Assembly (NCBI RefSeq): GCF_030253575.1
Contig: NC_080561.1
Coordinates: 10,016,501 to 10,080,500, forward strand
Reading direction: 5' to 3'
DNA length: 64,000 nt
Source of the DNA: Rhododendron vialii
Taxonomy: Eukaryota; Streptophyta; Magnoliopsida; Ericales; Ericaceae
Of the stretch, positions 49,501-62,052 are shown one piece after another. Numbering within the stretch: the first letter of the stretch is position 1; each line of letters starts with the position of its first letter. The position numbers were made by a program, and so were the translations under genes. The notes under the pieces were generated by a model. That model did not search any database, was not told the origin of the DNA, and saw nothing but the letters and a program-made list of their open reading frames with translations.

Positions 49501-51379
49501 ATTTACTCAGATTACTATACTAGGCTTTGAAATTGAAGATGAGCTAATCTCATTAACTGTTAGCAACCAAGCCCTGTGTCACCTTAAACATCCTATTTTC
49601 AGGCTTACACAAAATCTACTAGGTATCAAATACATGATATATTCATATTACAGGTAAATTAACTCTTTCTCTAGACAATACGGTCCACGACTCCATGCTC
49701 GACATTGTAACAAAATTTTCTTCGGCCGCCATTTTTTATCCTTCTCTTTTGCACCTCCGAATTCGATGTCTTTTGGAAGTTAGAACTACTATGCCACATA
49801 GCAAGCTGACATCAAATTATCACAAGAGATGATAAGCAGAAATCAATCTATTTTCACATTTGTGACCAATAAAACCTCACAACACTCAAGTAAACCAACA
49901 AAAACAAATAAAAAAAAATTCAAATAGTCAACTACAACAATCACATAAACAAACTCCACAAGCCCACAAGCCCCAAGAATCTAAGTTCCATCTATTGTAT
50001 TACTATTACACATGAGATCTCATTCAAAAGGTTAAGATTATTGGGCTTGTGAAGCCCGATTCGATTTGGTTTGCGCTTTGTTAACTATTCAGGCTTCCTA
50101 TACATAGGCATTTTAAGTAAATTAACTCTTCCGCTACACAATACGGTTCACGACTCCATGTTCAACATCATAACTAAATTTTCTTCTGACACCATTTTTC
50201 CTTTCTCTTTTACACCACTAACTTCGATGTCTTTTGGAAGTGAGAACTGCTATGCCACATAGCTACCTGGCATCACATAGATAGCCAGTGATGATAAGCA
50301 GAATTCAATCTGTTTTAACATTTCCGGCCAATAAAACGTTACAACAGTCAACTAAACCAACAAAAACACCAAATAAAAAAAAAAATTTAAGTAGTCAACT
50401 AACAATCACATAACTAAACTCCACAAGCCCCAAGAATCTAAGTTCCATCTATTGTATCACACGTAATATCTCAGTCAAAGGGAAAGATTATGGGCTTGTG
50501 AAGCCCCATTCGATTCAGTTCGCGCTTGGTTGACCATTCATGCTTCCTAGACATGGGCATTACGGAAATTGATCAAGTACATGGTATGTTTAAATAATTA
50601 GTTTACGCATTCAATGTAACTTGTAGTCCATTCTTCATTCAATACACAATGAAAACTGTTACGAGCTGTGAAAGCAGACAATTTACACAGTTAGAGAACC
50701 AAGTGAAAATCTACGTGTCTTGCGTTCTCTGTTTCTTTTACTGATTATTCTTTATGCATTTTACGTTCCTCACTCTGGTCGATTCCTCAACATCATCAAC
50801 TATCTGGAGCTTCTTTTTGTACATTACACTAGAATTGTCTGATTACATACCATGAATAAGTGATGCGAGTGCCTTCAACCCCGAACCCAAACCTCGATCG
50901 GACCCACCACGAAGCTTCAAACAAACCGAACAAATCAATTTGATCCCTCCATTCCTGGTCCCAATCGCAGCATTCCCAGACCCTTCCATTAAACACAACT
51001 CAGTCAACTCATCAAGCAAATCCACCACCTCATCCACATCTTTCCGGTCAGCAATCCGTTCCGTCCAATCGGAATCCAACTGTTTCAACCGGTCCCGTGA
51101 CCGGATCACCGGGTCTTCCTTGCACGTGACGATACCTGAGAGAAAAAAAGAAGCAGGGGTAGGTAGTGAGATTAGTGGGAGTGACGGAAGGCAACGTTGG
51201 AAAATGGGATTTGAGAGGGTTTAGTGAAAACCGGAGAGATCGACGCCTTGGAGGGTTAGGGTTTCGATGGCGTCTTGAAGGGCTTCGGTGGGGTCCATTT
51301 GGAGGTCGTCGATGTTTTCCTTCACCATTTCGTCGAAAGCTTGTTGGGAGATTGTAATGGAGGGTTTTGGTGGGCCCAT
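46564..51379 (-). CDS. Armadillo repeat-containing protein 6-like (ARMC6)
   Basis: Eight exons on the minus strand: 51379-51232, 51135-50851, 49350-49067, 48750-48622, 48266-48144, 47657-47550, 46996-46818, 46687-46564. They join in frame to 459 residues. The protein starts MGPPKPSITISQQAFDEMV and ends GLDDYNK. Residues about 60-459 form armadillo-like helical repeats (for example IGTRNGGIKLICSVCLKL, RSGGPKMVMAILSD, QKGGMDRLIKLAARF, IEAGAGDLAIQAMQSFPGA). The plan and length match plant ARMC6 homologues, whose molecular role is poorly defined; a cytosolic scaffold is the usual guess. Introns 3 and 7 use GC donors (AG|GCAAGT and AG|GCAAGC); no GT alternative keeps the frame and the family sequence. 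Introns 1, 2, 4, 5 and 6 are GT-AG. Intron 2 (1500 bp) contains a tandem duplication. Confidence 0.93.
49655..50560. repeat. Tandem duplication of about 450 bp in intron 2 of the ARMC6-like gene
   Basis: Copy 1 (49655-50117) and copy 2 (50118-about 50560) share TAAATTAACTCTT, then CACGACTCCATG, TTCGATGTCTTTTGGAAG, CCCCAAGAATCTAAGTTCCA and GGGCTTGTGAAGCCC along their length, with scattered differences and small indels. It is non-coding and not obviously a transposon. Confidence 0.9.
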
Positions 51380-51530
51380 CGCAGACGGAGGCGGCCGCAG
51401 CGGCGACGTCTTCTACGGCGGTGATGCGGAGGAAAGAAGGACGACTGGACGAGTGAGAGGGTGATTGTAAAGAGCGAGAGTGCGGGAGATCAGTTTGGGC
51501 TTATTTTCAATTTTTTGTAAACAAGCAGTT
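51380..51530 (-). promoter_or_regulatory. 5' leader and promoter of the ARMC6-like gene
   Basis: GC-richer leader sequence lies directly upstream of the minus-strand ATG. No TATA box was seen. An AT-rich MITE starts at 51531, so the core promoter is probably within 150 bp of the ATG. Confidence 0.4.
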
Positions 51531-51781
51531 TTGGGTTCTCTTGAACTTAATTTAAATATGAGTGTTTTGTTTTTATTTGAAATTTTTCGTATTTATATTT
51601 TTTTGTTAAAAAATAGTTATTTTTCAAAATATTTAAATAAAAGTAAAAAAAATTATTTTTTCGATTTTTCTCATCGAAACAAATAAATAATCTACAAAAA
51701 TTTAGTACAAAATTAACAAATGCAAAAAAAATTCAAATAAAAAAAAACTCTCAAATTTAAATTAAATTCAAGAGAACTCAA
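51531..51781. mobile_element. AT-rich palindromic MITE, copy 4
   Basis: The left end TTGGGTTCTCTTGAACTTAA is mirrored by TTAAATTCAAGAGAACTCAA. The interior matches the family at 31006-31368 (for example TTTAGTACAAAATTAACAAATG, in part). It lies about 150 bp upstream of the ARMC6-like start codon. Confidence 0.85.
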
Positions 51782-52029
51782 CCTTATTGAAGCTCATTAT
51801 AGGAGCTTGGCTCGTTTAGATACATCGGCACATTTGTAACCCTAATATTTTTTGGAAAATCAAGGCAATCGGAGCTCCGGTCCGGGAGGATGGAAAAATG
51901 AGAATGGAAGGCTGGACTTACTAATGGGCCAAAGCCCAAACCCCCAAAACGACGGATTGCGCCTAACTCAATTTTGGATTGTTTATTAAATGAGTCAAAA
52001 ATTGTGCTCGAGCTCAGTTCTTCTGCTAA

Positions 52030-53403
52030 ACAAACCAAACTCCCAAAAATTTTCGGAGGTTTCTCTGTAAGTTTTTGTTAGTGCGAAGATAGTCGGGCAA
52101 CGGTGGTTGGGATGGAAGGTTGGTTGCTTTTGATGGGCTTTTTGGTTTTTGTCATTTCTTTGTGTTGTTGTAGAGTGTTTTGATTGTGGGATGGTTCGTA
52201 GGGTAGTTAGCCACGTAGCAGTATAGGATTAACGGGTGGGTTAAGTGTCGATTGGGATGCATTTCCTTCGTTATTATGCTTTGGAAAAAATTTCACCTAG
52301 GCACGTGACCTTTCACACAAATCACACATAAACACCTGATCTTTCTTAAATTTCATATAAACACCTGAGCTTTCTAAAAACTCATCAATTCAACACCTGA
52401 CCTTTCTTAAATTTCATATAAACACCTGAGCTTTCTAAAAACTTATCAATTCAACACCTGTCGTCACCCCTCCGTCTAAAACCAAACGGAATGGCTGAGG
52501 TGCTCCATGCAAAAAAAGTTAAAGTGCTCCAATTTTTAATTTATTTGAACCAGTGTGAAGATCTTATTTTTCTGATCATTTTATCCTAAAGAACCATGCT
52601 TAATTTTTTTACTCTAAAGTTCTCGTTAGTCAGCTCTAAGAAAGTCGTAAAATCAAATATTTCTTAGGGCTAACTAACGATAGCCTTAGAGTTAAAAATT
52701 AATTATGACCCTTTAGAATAAAATGATAAGAGAAATAAGATCTTCGTACCGGTTTAAACGGATTGAAAATTAGAGCACTTATTTTTTTAACCATAATTTT
52801 TAATATATAAACGGTCTATACATGGTTGAAAAATTAATTGCTCCAATTTTCAATTCCTTTGAACCAATGTGAAGATCTTATTTCTCTGATCATTTTATTC
52901 TAAAGGGTCATAATTAATTTTTGACTCTAAGGCTATCGTTAGTTAGCCCTAAGAGATATTTGATTCTACGACTTTCTTAGGGTTGACTAACGAGAGCTTT
53001 AGAGTAAAAAATTAATTATGATTCTTTAGGATAAAATGATCAGAAAAAATAAGATCTTCGCACTGGTTCAAACAAATTAAAAATTGGAGCACTTAACTTG
53101 TTTTGCTTGGAGCACCTCAGCCATTTCGTTTGGTTTTAGACAGAGGGGTGATGACAGATGTTGAATTGATGAATTTTTAGAAAGCTCAGGTGTTTATATG
53201 AAATTTAACAAAGGTCAGGTGTTGAATTGATAAGTTTTTAGAAAGCTCAGGTGTTTATATGAAATTTAAGAAATGTCATGTGTTTATGTGTGATTTGTGT
53301 GAAAAGTCAGGTGCCTAGGTGAAATTTCCCTTATGCTTTGTACTTTTGTACTTTCTATCCTTTTAACTTATGGTTAGTAAAATTTTCTTTACTGTTAAAA
53401 AAA
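52030..53403 (+). mobile_element. LINE (L1-type) 3' region split by foldback element C
   Basis: Before the foldback lies T/G-rich 3'-UTR-like sequence (GGTTTTTGTCATTTCTTTG). After it comes GTACTTTTGTACTTTCTATCC, then TTAGTAAAATTTTCTTTACTG, TT and an A run, which matches the L1-type tails at 8725 and 17300. The left boundary is a guess. Confidence 0.5.
52283..53330. mobile_element. Foldback Mutator-like element C
   Basis: The ends GGAAAAAATTTCACCTAGGC and GCCTAGGTGAAATTTCCC are inverted, and the repeats continue for over 200 bp each. TTATGCTTT flanks both sides (52274-52282 and 53331-53339; the next base is also shared), a 9-bp Mutator-type duplication. Within each arm the segment ACACCTGA..TTTC..TATAAACACC is itself tandemly repeated. 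The core (52505-53100) holds four half-units of the palindromic array also found at 19996-21143 and 34984-35832. There is no coding sequence. Confidence 0.9.
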
Positions 53404-54936
53404 CAATACTAATCGAGGCCCAATAAATTTCATACTAGTTAAAAAAAACCTTTTGTTCATATAGAGTTTTGTATCACAAATTTTTTAATACATTTTTGTC
53501 ACTGTTAAACTCATATTTTGGGCTGCGAATTGTAGCACTATTTCCCTTGTCCCCTCCTATCGATTGACAAAAAAAAAACTCATATTGTGGAACTACCCCT
53601 GATCGCGAGGCACATGTAATCTTGTTCAGTATATACACACGTGTATTAGCACAATGAGTTAGAACAAGTACATTTTTCTGTAATCAAAACATATCTACTA
53701 AAACATTGTGCTACAATTCTACCGATGGTGTGTCAAATTTCACTAAGAATGTGAACCAAAATTTATATTTCACAAAAACTGATAATCCAATCTTCTGTGT
53801 GTATGCAGTATTTCTACACACTGATCATTTACTATGCAAAATTTTGTCTCCCTCGTAACAAAAAGGCATGCATGGCTTTTAGCCTTTTAGTATGAATTCC
53901 TAATTGTAGTGACTTCCTATCTTATAGCTTTTCAGATATGAAACAATTGTCATTTATAACGTGCCAAAGACACTATGGAAAGTCATTATTTCTAATAGCG
54001 TTCACCAAATGCGATAATAGAGACGTAAAATAAGAAGTTCCTTAAACCATTATTAATCAAATTGAAAAACAACGTTCTATGTGTTTTTTGTAAATGCTAT
54101 GTGTAATGTATAACAAGTGCTTAACAGGAAATGGTTCATTATGAAGGTTTTTAGATGAGTAAAATACATCCTTATTTCAACAAAACTATGTACTAGTTGA
54201 TAAAAAACAAAAAAAGGCTGCCTCAGCCGATTTCACCAAAACTAGCACACACTCAACTAGCATACTAGCTAGAACACGGTAAACACGCACACATATCTCA
54301 TATATCAAGTTTCAGAATAAAATTCATCCACTCAACTTGTACTTCATCGATCTCAGCTTGGGTGTATGTCTTTTTCTCTTTGAACTACGCACAACATATG
54401 AAGGATAAACAAAAGTTGAACAAAAAAGTAGTATTAGTCGACCGACGAAGAAAATAACAAAAGCTAAGAAAGTATCTCACATCTTGTCTACTCAGCATGC
54501 TTGGATTGGCAATCGAGTCTTTCTTGAATCTCATAACTTAAAACCTGCATTCAACGGTCGTAGCTAGGTTGTTCCGGCCGAGCACTGCACAAACATTTGA
54601 TATACTATATAACAGTCAAAGAATGGGATGACGTTCACGCAGAAAATAAATATTGTGCAAATACAATGGATCCATTTCAGTCATCTGATCGAAAATCTGC
54701 CGCATAAATCATTTTGGATCAAATTAACTAGAGTCACTTATTTTTAATTATTAGATTGTTAACTTCCAACTCATCTAAAAACTTAAGCTGTTAGAGAGAG
54801 GGATAACTTTATTACCTTCAACATAGGCGCCCCCTCACATGTAGCCAGGCTTTCCTCTATAATCGGGCTAACATGTGTAAATATTTTAACATTAAGGAGA
54901 CGGCGAGGTTTGAATACATAATCTATTGCCTACTTT
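53404..54936. other. Intergenic DNA, nothing firmly recognised
   Basis: A T-rich/A-run phrase near 53550-53578 may be another LINE tail. About 85 bp at 54735-54820 (CCAACTCATCTAAAAACTTA, AGCTGTTAGAGAGAG) recur just beyond the copia element at 62320-62400. No gene was recognised. Confidence 0.4.
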
Positions 54937-55169
54937 TGTTAGAATCCTTCCATATTGGGCATAATTTGATTCTTTGTATAATAGCTGATTCTTAGGAGTT
55001 AGGATAGTTTATAATCTTTGATTCTTAGGAAATCAATCCCACCAATCATGGGATTGAACCAATCACCATATTCACTTTTGTATTGTATATAAGTTGTAGC
55101 ACACAATGAATAAAGTATCTCAGAAATCTTCTTCTAATCTTTTCTCTCCTTGGTCTACCATTTTTATCA
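54937..55169 (+). repeat. Copia 5' LTR
   Basis: 233 bp, TG...CA ends. It contains TGTATATAAG, the likely retroelement TATA region, and AATAAAG. Confidence 0.93.
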
Positions 55170-55566
55170 TGGTATCAGAGCAACGTTCTTGTGTTGATCC
55201 ATCGCTTCTCCTTAGCATTTGTAGCTTGAATTTCTAAGCCTAGTTGTGGTTTAATCATTCAACCTCCATCCATTTTCCCTTTGAAATCATTTTCTTTTCC
55301 GATGACGCAATCAGATTCATCAAAAGTGTCTGCGAGGAATCCAATTCAGGATGTCGCATCTCCATACTTCTTGCATTCCTTTGATCATCCTGGTGCTGTT
55401 CTTGTTTCCACTCCACTCAATGGAGATAATTACCCTACATGGAAACGATCTATGAAAATGGTCCTTAACTCAAAGAACAAACTTGCTTTTGTTGATGGGA
55501 ATGTCACCGAATCAGCCACAAATCAAGTGGAGATTCAGGCTTGGGGACGATGCAATGATATGGTTC

Positions 55567-58020
55567 TGTAACGCCCCGATTTCTCAAGAAATTTCGGAAG
55601 CATTAACCCTAAAATACACTGAATTTTACAAACTATTAGGCCCTTATTTATCCTTATACAAAAATTACAATTTCAAAATAATACAAAAATCTATGTACAT
55701 TTATTTAACAAAAGCAACTCCAGAGCGACTCTAGTTTTGACACGAAATTCCAAGCAATGTTGGCCCAGACTCCGTTTCAGGGGTCCCACCTGTATCAACT
55801 GCTCCACTGTGGAATCCTGCACACTCTGGCAAATTGAACACCGAAGCAAACGATTTGCCAGGATACAAACGTATCCTTAGTGATAATTCACCAAGTAGAA
55901 ATCCTAAAACCCAATACCACAATATGCATATCAACAATATAATAATTCATAATACACCGAAGGTACAAAATAATAACACATCATCTTTTTCTTTACTATC
56001 CATCATCTTACATGTAATCTAAGGATTCACTCCGCGAGATCCTTTCCTCCCACATCCACTAACTACAATCGTCTCATGGGTCCACCCTTCCTCTTGCTTG
56101 TCCTGCACCAGGGTCCTAGGTGAGCGCATCTAAGTTATGTACCGAGTATGTTCTCACTTAAGACCATAACAGGAGGATCGAGTCATCCCATGACGTATCG
56201 TACATTAGGGTCGGACATCCACTACCCACGCTAACTATAACCGTCTCATGGGACCCACTCTCTTTCTCCAAGAGAAACTTCCCATGACGTATCATACATT
56301 AACGTCTCACTAACTATAACCGTCTCATGGGACCCATTCTCTTCCTCAAAGAGAAACTTCCCATGACGTATCATACGTTAGCGTCACAACACTGGGCCCC
56401 GCAGGTAACCCATTTCAACACAGGGCCCCATAGGTTACCCTTGCCATCGCCATGGCTCAATTCACAATCCATACAGTACTCACACTTTCAACACTTTACC
56501 ATTTTCCATTTACTTATCATCGTCTACATGATTCACTACTCGTAACCACCCCGGGAACCTATTCGTCCAATCTACAGCCACAACAAAATATCACACGGTT
56601 CAACATTTCAACTAAAAGTACTAACAACACATAACCATGCGATAAAATTAATCCTGTCATAGAATTAATCATGCGAGTAACAAAATAATATTCAGTCAAA
56701 CAATTAATTACTACACTTAAAATTAAGTCTATTTCTCTCGTTTAGAAATTTTATAAAACATTTCTACTATTTAAATATTTTCTTTAACTCTCATATTATT
56801 TATAGATTTTACAAACTAATTTTTTTATTGAAAAATACTTATTGCTAAATTTAGTATTTACTAACTATATTAAATATTAATATGAGATTTTCATAACAAC
56901 AAAATTATGCGAGGCTATTCTAGTCAATATTTATTAGAGTTAAAGATTAACTAATATATAATCAAAAATATTTCTTGCTTACAATCTAAATAAATTTTTA
57001 CTAATAAAATATTCTTGTTAATATTTCATAAATATTTATCTACCATAATAATTTATTAAACACGTAAACGTCCACTCAAATACAAATTAACAATGCATCA
57101 TTAACAATAATTTCGCAATCAAACACTTGTTAAATGATCATAAATTTTCACAGGATATAACACTAATCATTCCAGCACAATCGAACTGAATTTTAATATA
57201 AACAGGACTAAAAATAAATTAACAATTTAACAGCAGGTCATCATCTTCAATAAACTTTAAATCTAAGTCTTAACTCCATTAAAATGCAGATTAAGGTTTC
57301 GGGTTTCCGGAAAACTACCTCAAACGCGATTCGAAGTTCGGATAAGTGTTGTACGGTGTCCGTAGATCGCCATGGTGGTTTTGAAATCTCGGGACAGCAT
57401 CCGGCGGCACTCTGATAGGGCCCACAGCAGCGGTGTGCCCACGAAACTCATGGTGTGCACACACCTATGGCCACAACTCTCTCTCTCTCTCTCTATTCTA
57501 GACTCAACAATAGAATTGGGAGTGAAATAATATACTGGTGTTCAATTTTCGGATTATGTGGGTATGTATAATGAGAGAGAATAAGATAGTGAGAAGGTGA
57601 GAGGATAAGTGTAGAAGTGGTGGAACGAGGAAGGAGATGGATACTGATAATGATAAAAAGATAGGAGACAAGTGCCACATTTGTGGGGTTTTCAATTATA
57701 ATGTATGTGGACGCATGTATGTACATGGTGAGGATGTATCTGGACGCTTTTATGTATAGGTCGAGAGATAGAGAAGTGGAGAGTTAGTTTGAATAGAGTT
57801 CTACTTCGAGTTTAGATAGGAAAGATAAGAGATGAATATGAATCCATAATTTCCTGTATATCTAAAGTTTAAATACATATCTTATACAATAATGCAAATA
57901 ATATCAATTGTACACATAATAATATATTTTAATTATTCAATCTAATTAATTATTGAATTAAAAATTTAAAAATATAAATTTGTATTAAAAAAATATGGGT
58001 CAAAAATCCGGGTCGTTACA
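55567..58020. mobile_element. Solo LTR nested in the copia gag
   Basis: The insert begins TGTAACGCCCCGATTTCTC and ends GGGTCGTTACA. GTTC (or GTTCT) is duplicated at 55563-55566 and 58021-58024. It has TG...CA ends and no internal domain or primer site, so a large solo LTR is the best reading; the TGTAACG start is common in plant Ty3/gypsy LTRs. Inside is a 79-bp tandem repeat (56231-56309 and 56310-56388), a short (CT)n tract near 57478, and a long AT-rich stretch. Orientation is probably plus. Confidence 0.8.
56231..56388. repeat. 79-bp tandem repeat inside the solo LTR
   Basis: The unit CTAACTATAACCGTCTCATG...CATGACGTATCATAC occurs twice in full. A worn partial copy lies upstream at about 56060-56220. 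Confidence 0.85.
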
Positions 58021-61000
58021 GTTCTCTCATGGATCCTCAACTCTATAGATAAATCTCTCACCGCCAGCATTGTTTATGCTGACATTGCCCGTAGTGTTTG
58101 GCTAGACCTTGAGGAATGTTTCTCGCAAGGTAATAATCCTTGCATCTTTCAGTTGAAAAGAGATATTACCAACTTTCGTCAAAAACAACGTTCACCGGCT
58201 TTCTTTTATAACACCATTAAGTCCTATTGGGATGAGTTGGGAACCTATGTAATCCTTCCAAGTTGCAACTGTGGAGCCATATCAAAGTGTACTTGTGAAA
58301 TTTTCAAAAAGATTCAAGATATGCATGAGACTGAACATGTATATCAGTTTCTTATGGGACTGAATGAAACTTATACTAATATCTGGAGTCAGATCCTTGT
58401 CATGGATCCACTGCCTAATGTTAGCAAAGTCTATGCCATCATAAATCAAGAAGAGAAGCAGCATCTCCCTTCAATCAACACCTCTGAAAATGTGGCCATG
58501 ACAGCCAACAAATCATTCTAGAATGGTGGACATGGATCTAATCGGCCACATGGAACCAATCAGAGCACCGTTCGTGGGAAAGGCCGACCGACCTAAATGT
58601 GACTACTGTGGTGAATTTGGTCACTATAAGGAGAAGTGCTACGAGCTAGTTGGCTATCCAGCAACATGGAACCAATCCGGTTCCAACAAGAAAGCGTCAA
58701 CATCACGGCATTCAGCGCACAATGCAACCAACTCAGTTGTGACACACTCTAGTGTTCCTACTCCAAATCCAACTGATGCTCCAAATCCAATACCTAGTTT
58801 GTCCTCTGCTCAATATCACCAGTTGCTTGCGTTGCTCTCGCCAAAGGAGATGCCCACGACTAACCTTGCTAGTAAAAGCTCTTTTCTTTCTTGCAACTCC
58901 GTTACCTTTTCTCCTTCTTGAATCCTTGATAGTGGTGCATCAGATCACATGACGTCTTCCTTGTCCTTACTCACCACTCATACACCTACCACTGATGCAA
59001 AACCTGTGAAACTTCCAATAGGTGATACTGCACCAATTACTCATATTGGATCTGTGAAGTTGTCTCCTAACATTTCTCTAGAAAATGTTCTTTGTGTACC
59101 TAACTTTCATTTCAATTTTTTGTCCATTAGTAAACTAACACAAAATCTGAATTGTGTTGTCACCTTCTTTCCCACCTTTTGTGTATTTCAGGACCTTACC
59201 TCGAAGAAGCTGATTTGGAGGGGTGAAGTTCGCGATGGTCTCTACCATTTTGTGCCAACCAGTCCAATCATCCCTATAGCTATGCCGGTTCATCGCTCTC
59301 CTCATTCTAGTATTTGGCACATGCGTCTTGGCCATCCTTTCGGTCCTCGATTAAATAAAATCTGCTCTACTAATTCTTCTGTGTTTTCTTTTCATTCTCC
59401 ATGTGACGTTTGTATTCGGGCATAACAAACTCACTGTCCTTTTCCATTACGTTCTAATAAAAGTACTGAACCTTTTACTCTTATACACTATGATATTTGG
59501 GGAGGTTTTGCCACACCATCGCAAACTGGCGCTCATTATTTTCTCACCATAGTTGATGATTATTCTCGTTGCACTTGGGTGTATCTTATGCGGTTCAAAT
59601 CTGAAGCATGCTCTTTTCTTAAAATTTTTTGCGAAATGGTTAAAACACAATTTAATCGTTCTATAAAAAAAAAAGTCGCTCAAATAATGGACAAGAATTT
59701 TTCTCCAACCCAAGGACATCTTTTTATCATAACCGTGGAATCATTCATCAAAGCACTTGTGTTGACACCCCACAACAAAACGGGGTCGCCGAACGCAAAC
59801 ATAGACATTTCCTTGAAGTCGCTTGAGCCTTACGGTTTCAAGCGCACCTCTCTTTGGCTTTTTGGGGTGAGTGCATTTTAACTGTCACTTACTTAATCAA
59901 TCGGATCCCAACTCCTATTCTTAATGGAAAAATGCCCCATGAAATACTTTTTCAAGTTGCACCAAATTATGCAAATCTTGGTGTTTTTTGTTGTCTATGT
60001 TTTGCCCATATCCCTCATGCATATCGGCAACACAAATTTTTTGCCCAAGCTTCTAAATGCATTTTTGTTGGCTATTCTTTTAATCAAAATGGGTATTGAG
60101 TCTATGATCTTACAACGTGTCGTATTTTTACGTCACGTGATGTCACATTCATCGAAGATTCCTTTCCTTTTGCATCTCATTTAGCTAACTCTGACATTGT
60201 TACACCAAATCCTGTTCTTGAAGAAAGTGTATCCCCCACTATTGTTCCAACTCCAGAACCCATTGAACATATCAGTTCTAGCAAATCTCGCGAACCTTCG
60301 CACCATGCATGCACTCAATGATCACGTCGCACCATCAATCCACTCAATTATCTTCGTGACTATGTGTGTCCCACCTTATCTTTAGTTTCATCGCCTACTT
60401 CCACCCCTTCTCTATAGCCCTCGGCAGGTAAGCCTTATCCTCTTTCTCAATATCTTTCTGTCCATAAATTTTCTGCCAATCATATTGCTTTCTTATCCAA
60501 TATTGCTAACCATGAAGAGCCCACATCTTTTACCTAAGCTGTTGAGTCTCCTTTTTGGCATGAAGCAATGGCAACTAAAATTGATGCATTGAAAAAAAAT
60601 CATACTTGGACTCTTGAAGACTTACCTGTTGGAAAAACAAATTGTTGGCTGCAAGTGGGTCTACAAAATCAAACATCAGGTAGATGGTACGATGGAGAGA
60701 TACAAAGCTCGATTGGTTGTAAGGGATATACTCAAACAGAGGGTTTGAATTATCATGAAACATTTGCTCCTGTTGCAAAATTGGTCACTGTTCGTTGTCT
60801 CCTTGCAGTTGCATCCGTTTGCAATTGGTCCCTTCATCAGTTAGACGTTCATAATGCATTCCTTCATGGTGATCTACATGAAGAGGTATATATGGCACTC
60901 CCACCAGGTTTTTCAAGACAAGGGGAGCATCGTGTTTGTCGTCTTCGTAAGTCTCTTTATGGCCTCAAATAAGCTTTTCGCAATTGGTTTGCTAAATTTT

Positions 61001-62052
61001 CTTCAGCACTTCAAGAAGCCGGATACATTCAGTCTGCCGCGGATCATTCTCTTTTCACCATATCAAATAATTCACAGCCATCCTTGTTTATGTAGACGAT
61101 ATTATTGTGACTGGTAATGATCCTCAAGCCATCTCCAAAATCAAAGCTTTCCTTCACACCAAGTTCCATATCAAAGACCTCAGTGCATTGAAGTATTTTT
61201 GGGGTATCGAAGTTGTTCGGTCCTCCAACGGCATTTTTCTCAATCAACGAAAATATGCCCTTGATATCCTTCGTGATAGTGGGCATCTCGGTGCCTGCCC
61301 AGTTAGTTTTCCTATGGAAACAAATTTACGTTTGTCTGATACTGATGGAGATATCCTCTCTGATCCTAGCACTTATCGCCGTCTCATCAGCCGTCTTATC
61401 TACCTAACAATCACTCGCCCGGACATTGTGTTTGTGGTTAATCTTCTCAGTCAATTCATGCATCAGCCTCGACAACCTCACTATGATGCAACTATCCGTG
61501 TCTTGCGTTATTTGAAATCATCACCTGGAAAAGGCATTCTTTTATCCTCTACTAGTTCCCTACAACTCTCTACCTACTGTGATTTTGATTGGGCAGCTTG
61601 TCCCATGACTCATCGGTCTACCACTGGGTACTTCATAATGATCGGTCATTGTCTCGTTTCATGGAAAACTAAAAAGCAAACAACTATTTCTCGATCATCT
61701 ACTGAAGCCGAATATCGTGCCATGGCCACCGCGACTTATGAACTAGTTTGGCTCAAGACTCTTATTCATGACCTCCAAGTTTCCCATCCCCAACCAATGC
61801 ACCTCTTCTGAGACAATCAAGCAGCGCTTCACATTGCCGCCAATCCAGTTTTCCACGAGCGGACCAAGCACATTGAAATAGATTGTCATCTTATCCGTGA
61901 GAAACTCACTGCTAGTATTATCACCACAAGCCATGTTTCATCCCAACACCAACTTGAAGACATTTTCACCAAAGCTCTTGGAGCTGCTTCTTTCCATCGG
62001 CTATTGGGCAAGTTGGGCATTACGGATCTGCATGCTCCAACTTGAGGGGGAG

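Larger units (their letters stand above)
55302..62030 (+). pseudogene. Copia Gag-Pol polyprotein relic
   Basis: The Gag start is the ATG at 55302; its N-terminal region reads PYFLHSFDHPGAVLVSTPL. It is interrupted at 55567 and resumes at 58025. Landmarks: zinc knuckle CDYCGEFGHYKEKC (about 58600-58642), protease DSGASDH (about 58928), pre-integrase WHMRLGHP (about 59317), integrase core start HYDIWGG and VDDYSRCTWVY (59480-59585), reverse transcriptase [19 protein letters not shown] (about 60838-60895), YVDD (about 61090, shifted frame), and RNase H SRSSTEAEYRAMA (about 61690-61730). Stops and frameshifts occur after 58519, before the protease at 58919, in the integrase at 59423 and about 59690-59830, after 60970, near 61093 and at 61809. 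It cannot make an intact polyprotein. Confidence 0.92.
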
